Positions 58,515-64,000 of a stretch of DNA of 64,000 nt are shown here, piece by piece. Made by a program: the position numbers and the translations under genes. The stretch lies in assembly GCA_963965975.1 (NCBI GenBank), contig OZ014411.1:25465249-25529248 (forward strand). The letters run 5' to 3'. The notes below the pieces were generated by a model. That model worked only from the letters and a program-made list of their open reading frames with translations, was not told the DNA's origin and did not search any database. How positions within the stretch are numbered: the first letter of the stretch is position 1; every line of letters begins with the position of its first letter. This DNA is from Xestospongia bergquistia. Taxonomy: Eukaryota; Porifera; Demospongiae; Haplosclerida; Petrosiidae.

Positions 58515-61140
58515 TATGTGATGCATAGGCGTATCTAGGTCTCTAATAGTACTAGGACTTATTAATTATTCATCATTATTAATTAGTAGTTATTAATAGT
58601 TATTAACAATTTAAAACCTTTACTCAACCATGTACATGTACATTAACTTCTGGTATTGTGGTATATCACTAAACCCTGCAGACTCTCTAGATCAACACCA
58701 TCACCATCTGTATCTGTACAGTACAAGAAAAGTAGAAAGAATAATTTCAAACTACTTTGTTATTAGATTCACACCTAACCATCTTGATCATTTAATCCTC
58801 TAATTTCTCTGTCAATTTCTTTGCTGTCATTTCCACTGTCATCTTCCTCACTCTCTGGAACATTGTATGCTTTTTTGATGGACCTACACCACTACTGCTG
58901 CTATTACTAGAAGCCCAAAAGTCTTTAAGAGTTCTTTTCATATCGGCACTCAGTCTGACTCAGATCACAGTTCACAAAGTGTTCAAAACTCACTCAAAAG
59001 AAACCATAAGGCAAAACTCTACAATACAGGTGCTAATTGCTAACTGTGAAGTCATAATTTGGACTGGTATGTGTTAGTGGTTAATCTTCGTGTAAATAAA
59101 CAGATTATAAATTTAATTTTGGTTAAAGCAAATTAATTTTTTTTTTTTTAAATGTAATTAATTTTGGTCTGAGCAAGTTTACCTGGGCAAAGCCCGTGCT
59201 GGTGCGGGTCTAAATACACCTATCATGGTTATGATGTGATGTATCTGATGTTTACTAATGGCTTTATGTTTGATTTAGGAGGTGTAGCTTACCCTGCTAA
59301 CATAAATATTGAAGGCAAAACTGAACTTTAGAAATTAAATGTTTTAATATGTTTGAACTCATACATGAAATAGTCCCCATTATGAAATTTATATTGATTG
59401 TAGAATTTTATAATAAAAAATTGTTTTTGTATGAAAAGTCTAATATTTTATGATAACTCTATAAAAGATAGTCCATTAGTATTTAATAAAAGATTGTCAC
59501 TTACTTAATGGGTTTAATTTAAGGGACTTAATCAAATTTAAAATTGTCCTTTTCTTTTCTTAAAAGTGCATATACTTCAGCTTGACTCCTCCCACTAATC
59601 ACACCCACTTTGTCCATAATACTAGATGAATCTGTTTGTAGAAATGGATTATATTCTAACTCTTCAGAGAGTCCAGTGGTACTTTAATAAAAGATGTTGC
59701 CCCTGTATATTGGCTAGTAATTGCCATACCTAATGTACACTGTATTAAATGATACAATCTAAATATCAGTATATTTACCATCTGCTAATATATCCCACTT
59801 TTATAGTGTTGCCCTTTAATAGCATCTAAAGGTATCCAGTCTCGTGCCAAGGTCAGCCACACCCTTCAATTTTTGCAATGAGCCACACCCATTATAAATT
59901 TATGAATAATCAAAAGTACACTTCTTATATCTAAAGTATCATGTATGCTATATTAGTTGAGTCATATTAATATGTGGATCTTCAGGCATTTCTAAGATTG
60001 TGGAGGGGTAAATGAAAGAAGTGAACTTTAATATGTGAGATTGGTATGTTGATGTCTCAAAGCAAATGCAAAGTAGTTGGTTCACATTCTTGAGTTGGTT
60101 TAGCAGTGCAAATATTATGTAGATAATAGACATAGTCATCACAACATTCGATAAAAAACTGTGCTGAAAGTAATTTAACAAGTAAGCCAATTTATGTAAG
60201 ACGACATCACTACATTTGCTTTCTGACTTTCAAATACAGCAACAGTTTTTGATACATGCATACACAAATAATACCAAACTTTGTTTGGAAACAGTCAAAA
60301 TCTGCTGACGTCTTGTGAAGAAAATAAGCTGGTTTATATAAAACAAAATTAGAAGAACAGTCAATGAGGCTAACATCAATAATACAATGAAATCATTTAA
60401 ACAGTATTAGTTGACAAACGTTTCAAACCTTTTATCCTTAATATTCAATACTGAGGATTTAAATACTCTTTGGTGATACTATCATTACTTGATGCATAAA
60501 AAGTTATATGCATAAAAATATGAAAGACAGTAGAATATAGATTGATTTTTGAAACTGACTATAAACTATATCATCAAGAACCCTTTTAACATCAAAGAAT
60601 TCATTATTGGGCTCTATGACACTTTTTATGTGTACAACATTCTTCACTTTTACTCAGGTACTAAACATTTCTACTTCCTTGCTAAGTTTACAATGTCATT
60701 TTATGTAGTTTTTTGCCATTTCTAATTTGTAAGTTGCAAATATTTGCATATATTAGAACTGTTTGGATTTCATTACAATTGTTGAGCAAAGGAAAGAAGG
60801 TAATGAACATCTCATGACAACTTCTTTGTCATTTCAAGAAGGAAGTTATATATACATTATATAAAATGCTAAACTGGAATTTATTATTGTACAATTCTAA
60901 TCATAGCACAAACATGGCAATGAAGACATTGTGAATGCTGTCTTTCCAAAATTTTCTCCTTCCATTGTTTTTTGTATTATATGCTGACCCAAAACAATTC
61001 ACTTTATACACAATGAACATGTTATTGTTTTATTGACTACAGTTTTTTTAGCACGCAATAATCTCTGGCAACGAGACATGTTGAAAGTTTATTTTAAAAC
61101 TTGTCATTGTTGTAAAATACATAACATACACTTCTAGGCA
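58515..61140. other. Mostly noncoding, with one transposase N-terminal relic
   Basis: AT-rich. Apart from the relic at 58785-58940 (minus) I see no coding feature. The last 200 bp should contain the promoter of collagen copy 4. Confidence 0.5.
58785..58940 (-). pseudogene. Transposon protein N-terminal relic
   Basis: On the minus strand it reads MKRTLKDFWASSNSSSSG. After an A6 run that is one base off, it continues AYNVPESEEDDSGNDSKEID and a stop. KRTLKDFW followed by a Ser- and acid-rich stretch is typical of the start of hAT/zf-TTF-type transposon ORFs. Confidence 0.45.
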
Positions 61141-61143
61141 TTG

Positions 61144-61152
61144 TATATAAAG
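61144..61152 (+). promoter_or_regulatory. TATA box of collagen copy 4
   Basis: TATATAAAG 86 bp before the ATG at 61230. Confidence 0.55.
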
Positions 61153-61229
61153 AGACTCCATGACACTTGTGTGTCAGTTTTTCAAGAGCATTTTAGACCA
61201 GTCAACCCTGAGTAATCTAAAGCAATAAG

Positions 61230-62418
61230 ATGAAGGTTGTTCTGTTTACATTATTATTTATATATTTGGTCCAGCATACTGTCTGCACTCCACTAGGTAA
61301 TACATTGTAGGGATAATCATACTTAACCCCCTAACTATTTATAATAGATCCCTTAGACAACAATGTAGATGACCCTACTTCTGAAGACATTGATGTTTCT
61401 CTGATGAAAGAGAAAAATCAAGAAATGTTTGATGATACAATGAAAGGTATTTATGTTAAAAAAACATAATTAATGTGGGATCAACTATATTTAGGTTCTT
61501 TTGACATCAATGCAGCTAAAATAAATGGCGAAAAACAGCTTGATGAAGATATTGACCCTATTTTGTTAAAGGAACAAAATCAAGTTAACAAAGGTGTAGG
61601 TTTGGTTGAAAAGTATATGCGTAAATATTGTCTTAAATCTGTTAGAGATGAATGTTGATAATTGCAATCAAAATGATAAATAGTGTTTTATGAGAAGTTT
61701 TAGTTTAGTGTATTTTTTTATTACAGAATTAGCGACTTCACCAAAATGTCCAGCTACGGTATTACGTGGTCGTGATGGTCGTGATGGTCGAGATGGGCGT
61801 GACGGCTCTAATGGCATGCGTGGACCAAAAGGAGACAATGGAGAAAAAGGCGAACAAGGACCACCTGGACCAATTAATGGTGGTGTTGTTTACACAAGAT
61901 GGGGTAAAAAAGCATGCCGAACAGGAGCTAAGCTAGTCTATGAAGGTATTGTTGGCAGTGGTTCACATAATCAACGTGGCAATGGAGCCAACTATCTTTG
62001 TTTACCAAAAGATCCTCAATACCTAAGTACTACAGCACCTGCTTGGAAATCTCTCTTATATGGAACAGAATATGAAACTGGCAATAGAATATTCAATAAG
62101 CCTCTTCATAATTATAATGTTCCTTGTGCTGTATGCTTAGTTCCTAAGAAAATTACTAAACTAATGATACCTGCCAAAATATCTTGTCCCTCATTATGGA
62201 CTCGAGAGTACTACGGATATTTGATGACAGAACGACACAGCCATCCAAGAAATGCTGTCTATGAATGTGTGGATAAGGATGCTGAAGCTATACCTGGAAG
62301 TAAAAGAAATACTAATGGTGCTCTCTTTTATTTTGTTGAGGCAGTTTGTAATTATGGTCTTCCATGTCTCCCTTATCAAGCACGTAGAGCAGTCACTTGT
62401 GTAGTGTGTACACTCTGA
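61230..62418 (+). CDS. Short-chain collagen (C4-like), copy 4
   Basis: A 318-aa secreted protein from exons 61230-61296 (signal peptide MKVVLFTLLFIYLVQHTVC), 61348-61446, 61495-61593 and 61727-62418. All introns are phase 1, as in copies 1-3, but it has two 99-nt acidic linker exons (DNNVDDPTSEDIDVSL; FDINAAKINGEKQLDEDID). There are only 12 Gly-X-Y triplets. The C-terminal domain starts GGVVYTRWGKKAC and ends VTCVVCTL. It is the most divergent of the four, on the other strand and 34 kb from copy 3 across FAN1. It has its own TATA box. Its terminal coding sequence and 3' UTR are duplicated 285 bp downstream. Confidence 0.9.
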
Positions 62419-62668
62419 AAAGTGATGTAAAACAAACTCATTAAGTTTGCATATTTTCTTGATTAGTTCTCAGTAGTGATTAGTATTTCATTTCTTTTAA
62501 AAATATTCAAAATTGCATAGTCAGAAAATATAGAAAAAAAGTTGTTAATAGTAGTTCAGAAAACTTCATTTTTGAACCTCTTTATGAAGATGTGGATGAG
62601 TCAAGATGTTGTCACAAGTGAGTAAGTTTTGTATATTGTGTAGTGTAGTCAAAACTGAGCAACCTCAA

Positions 62669-62775
62669 GTAGAGCAGTCACTTGCGTAGTGTGTACGCTG
62701 TGAAAAGTGATGTAAAACAAACTCATTAAGTTTGCATATTTTTTTGATCAGCTCTCAGTAGTGATTAGTATTTCA
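62669..62775 (+). pseudogene. Duplicate of the 3' end of collagen copy 4
   Basis: Matches 62384-62490: GTAGAGCAGTCACTTG.GTAG, then GTGATGTAAAACAAACTCAT and TAGTATTTCAT. It covers the last 12 codons (TCVVC) and the start of the 3' UTR, with few changes. It is the end of a local tandem duplication or of a lost neighbouring copy. Confidence 0.85.
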
Positions 62776-63679
62776 TGTCTTTATGTGTTGAAGTTACCAG
62801 CACATATTTGTAGGCGGATCTTAAAACTGCGGTATGTGTTGCTGCACTTAACATGTATTCCTCATTTGAATATGTTGTTACAGAAGCCTAATTAATGTCC
62901 CATCATCAGATAATACTGCTCTAAGGAAAGTTGTGTTATTTTGAATATGACGCTGAACTGAAATGAAGGTCTGTGGTTATTACAATACTTCATAGTACTT
63001 TAAAATCAGATAATATAACTTACAGAAAAGGCTGAGGGGTTTCTAGAACATCACCTAGCCCATCTTATTAGCGTTCCTGTACCTATCCTCATTCCCACCT
63101 CTAATCTTGTGTTCATTCCTATTCCACCTAATACAAAATAATTATTATTGTAAAAAGATCTTAAGATTGTTGGTGTTGTATTAAATTGTTGGGCTTAACT
63201 AACATTGTAGATAAGAGAGTTGATAGAAGCTATGATGCTTAATGTTTTAATTAATACAGTCATAATTAACTTATAGTACTCTGGGAGTAGTATATACGTT
63301 TATCAGTTGTAATAGTTAATGATGTCACTGTAACCAATTCTTTTATTGAGATTTGAGGATTACTTGTTTAAGAGATATAGACAATAGATATTTCTACAAA
63401 AGAGAACAAAAAAGGGAGATTACAATCACAAGAGGAATAGAACAAAGGAGACACTTTCACTTTAAAATAGTTTGAATTATTGTAATTAATATAATAATAA
63501 TTATTAAGATAATTTATTGTTATTATCACTAACTGTTTTTATGTAATGGACGTGTCAGTAATTTTTTATTTTGTTTTTGACTAGCATTTGTATTATATTA
63601 ATCGTATATTATTCATAGCTGCCAAATAGGGTAGGGTAATCAATATTTACAAGCCCCACCTTTCTTTTTTGTGATTACA
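62776..63679. other. Noncoding before the right-edge gene
   Basis: AT-rich with no coding feature seen. It should include the promoter of the gene starting at 63680. Confidence 0.5.
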
Positions 63680-64000
63680 ATGGATGACTCACTCGAAAGC
63701 TACAGGAAAGCCGTTATTGATACGTTTAATTCTCAATATGCCAACCTCAGTTCAGCTCTACAAGGATGTATGACAAAATTTACTAAGGAAGCATTTGCTG
63801 CTAGTCTGATATCTGAGTCTGTTATGAGGAACGAGAATTTTGCTGACATAGCTAACGAATTTAAAACTGGATTGAAGTTGAGGAAGACTATAGAGGAAAT
63901 ACAGACACACTGTCATTGTCTTGTTAGAATTCTTGAGGATCTTGGTGGACCAGCAGCAATTGTTGGTAGTAATCTTGCTGCAGAGCTGTCAACATTAGCT
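63680..64000 (+). CDS. N-terminal helical (death-fold-like) domain protein, 5' part
   Basis: ATG at 63680 opens 107 codons with no stop to the window edge. The all-helical pattern YANLSSALQGCMTKFTKEAF, AASLISESVM, IEEIQTHCHCLVRILEDLGG resembles the N-terminal domain of many multicopy sponge and cnidarian proteins (S.LC......F...LI...V). These are often followed by ankyrin, NACHT or kinase parts. A death-fold identity is inferred from pattern only. The downstream domains are not in this window. Confidence 0.55.
   Translation, partial: MDDSLESYRKAVIDTFNSQYANLSSALQGCMTKFTKEAFAASLISESVMRNENFADIANEFKTGLKLRKTIEEIQTHCHCLVRILEDLGGPAAIVGSNLAAELSTLA

Noticed and set aside
1-64000. Bacterial contamination or a bacterial symbiont contig
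   Set aside because: Spliced animal genes, microsatellites and eukaryotic transposons occur throughout the window.

Overview
The window looks like nuclear DNA of a sponge, most likely a demosponge. It is AT-rich, genes have many short GT-AG introns, and four genes encode short-chain collagens of the C4 type first known from the freshwater sponge Ephydatia. The other recognisable genes (AP-4 mu, FAN1, a MAPEG membrane protein) are animal-type. I see no operons, tRNA, rRNA or CRISPR array. Family assignments come from motif recognition and splice-frame reconstruction, not from database searches.

Layout. 1-0.9 kb (-): 5' part of a gene with tandem CARD-like death folds, running off the left edge. 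2.9-5.7 kb (+): complete 12-exon AP-4 mu gene. 7.3-8.4 kb (+): secreted fibrinogen-like gene with two frame breaks. 11.1-12.2, 22.6-23.6 and 26.0-27.1 kb (-): three short-chain collagen genes. Copies 1 and 3 lie in a direct segmental duplication of about 3 kb. Between them are broken, shuffled AP-4 mu exons (13.6-17 kb), a HIRAN-like ORF and a decayed DIRS-type retrotransposon (18-20.4 kb). 29.6-51.7 kb (-): one 12-exon FAN1 nuclease gene over 22 kb. Two of its introns (8.9 and 7.0 kb) hold remnants of hAT, MADF/Harbinger-like, piggyBac, PIF1-helicase and Ty3/gypsy elements and a possible CACTA element. 52.0-53.4 kb (-): intronless, membrane-anchored nucleoside-hydrolase-like gene. 53.9-56.3 kb (+): PDZ-like exons whose intron holds a 1.3-kb minisatellite with an 11-bp period. 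57.1-57.5 kb: GC-rich island with several tetraloop hairpins and a T10 run. 58.1-58.5 kb (+): MAPEG/TMEM79-like gene or pseudogene with a frameshift. 61.2-62.4 kb (+): fourth short-chain collagen. 63.7-64 kb (+): start of an N-terminal domain resembling sponge death-fold proteins, running off the right edge.

Functional themes are extracellular matrix (four secreted collagens plus a secreted FReD-like protein), innate-immunity-type death folds at both ends, and housekeeping genes (AP-4 mu in vesicle transport, FAN1 in crosslink repair). The most notable observations are the structured GC-rich RNA candidate, the helically phased minisatellite, and a FAN1 gene with no detectable UBZ region but with an in-frame Ser/Thr-rich insertion carrying a SUMO-interaction-like motif.
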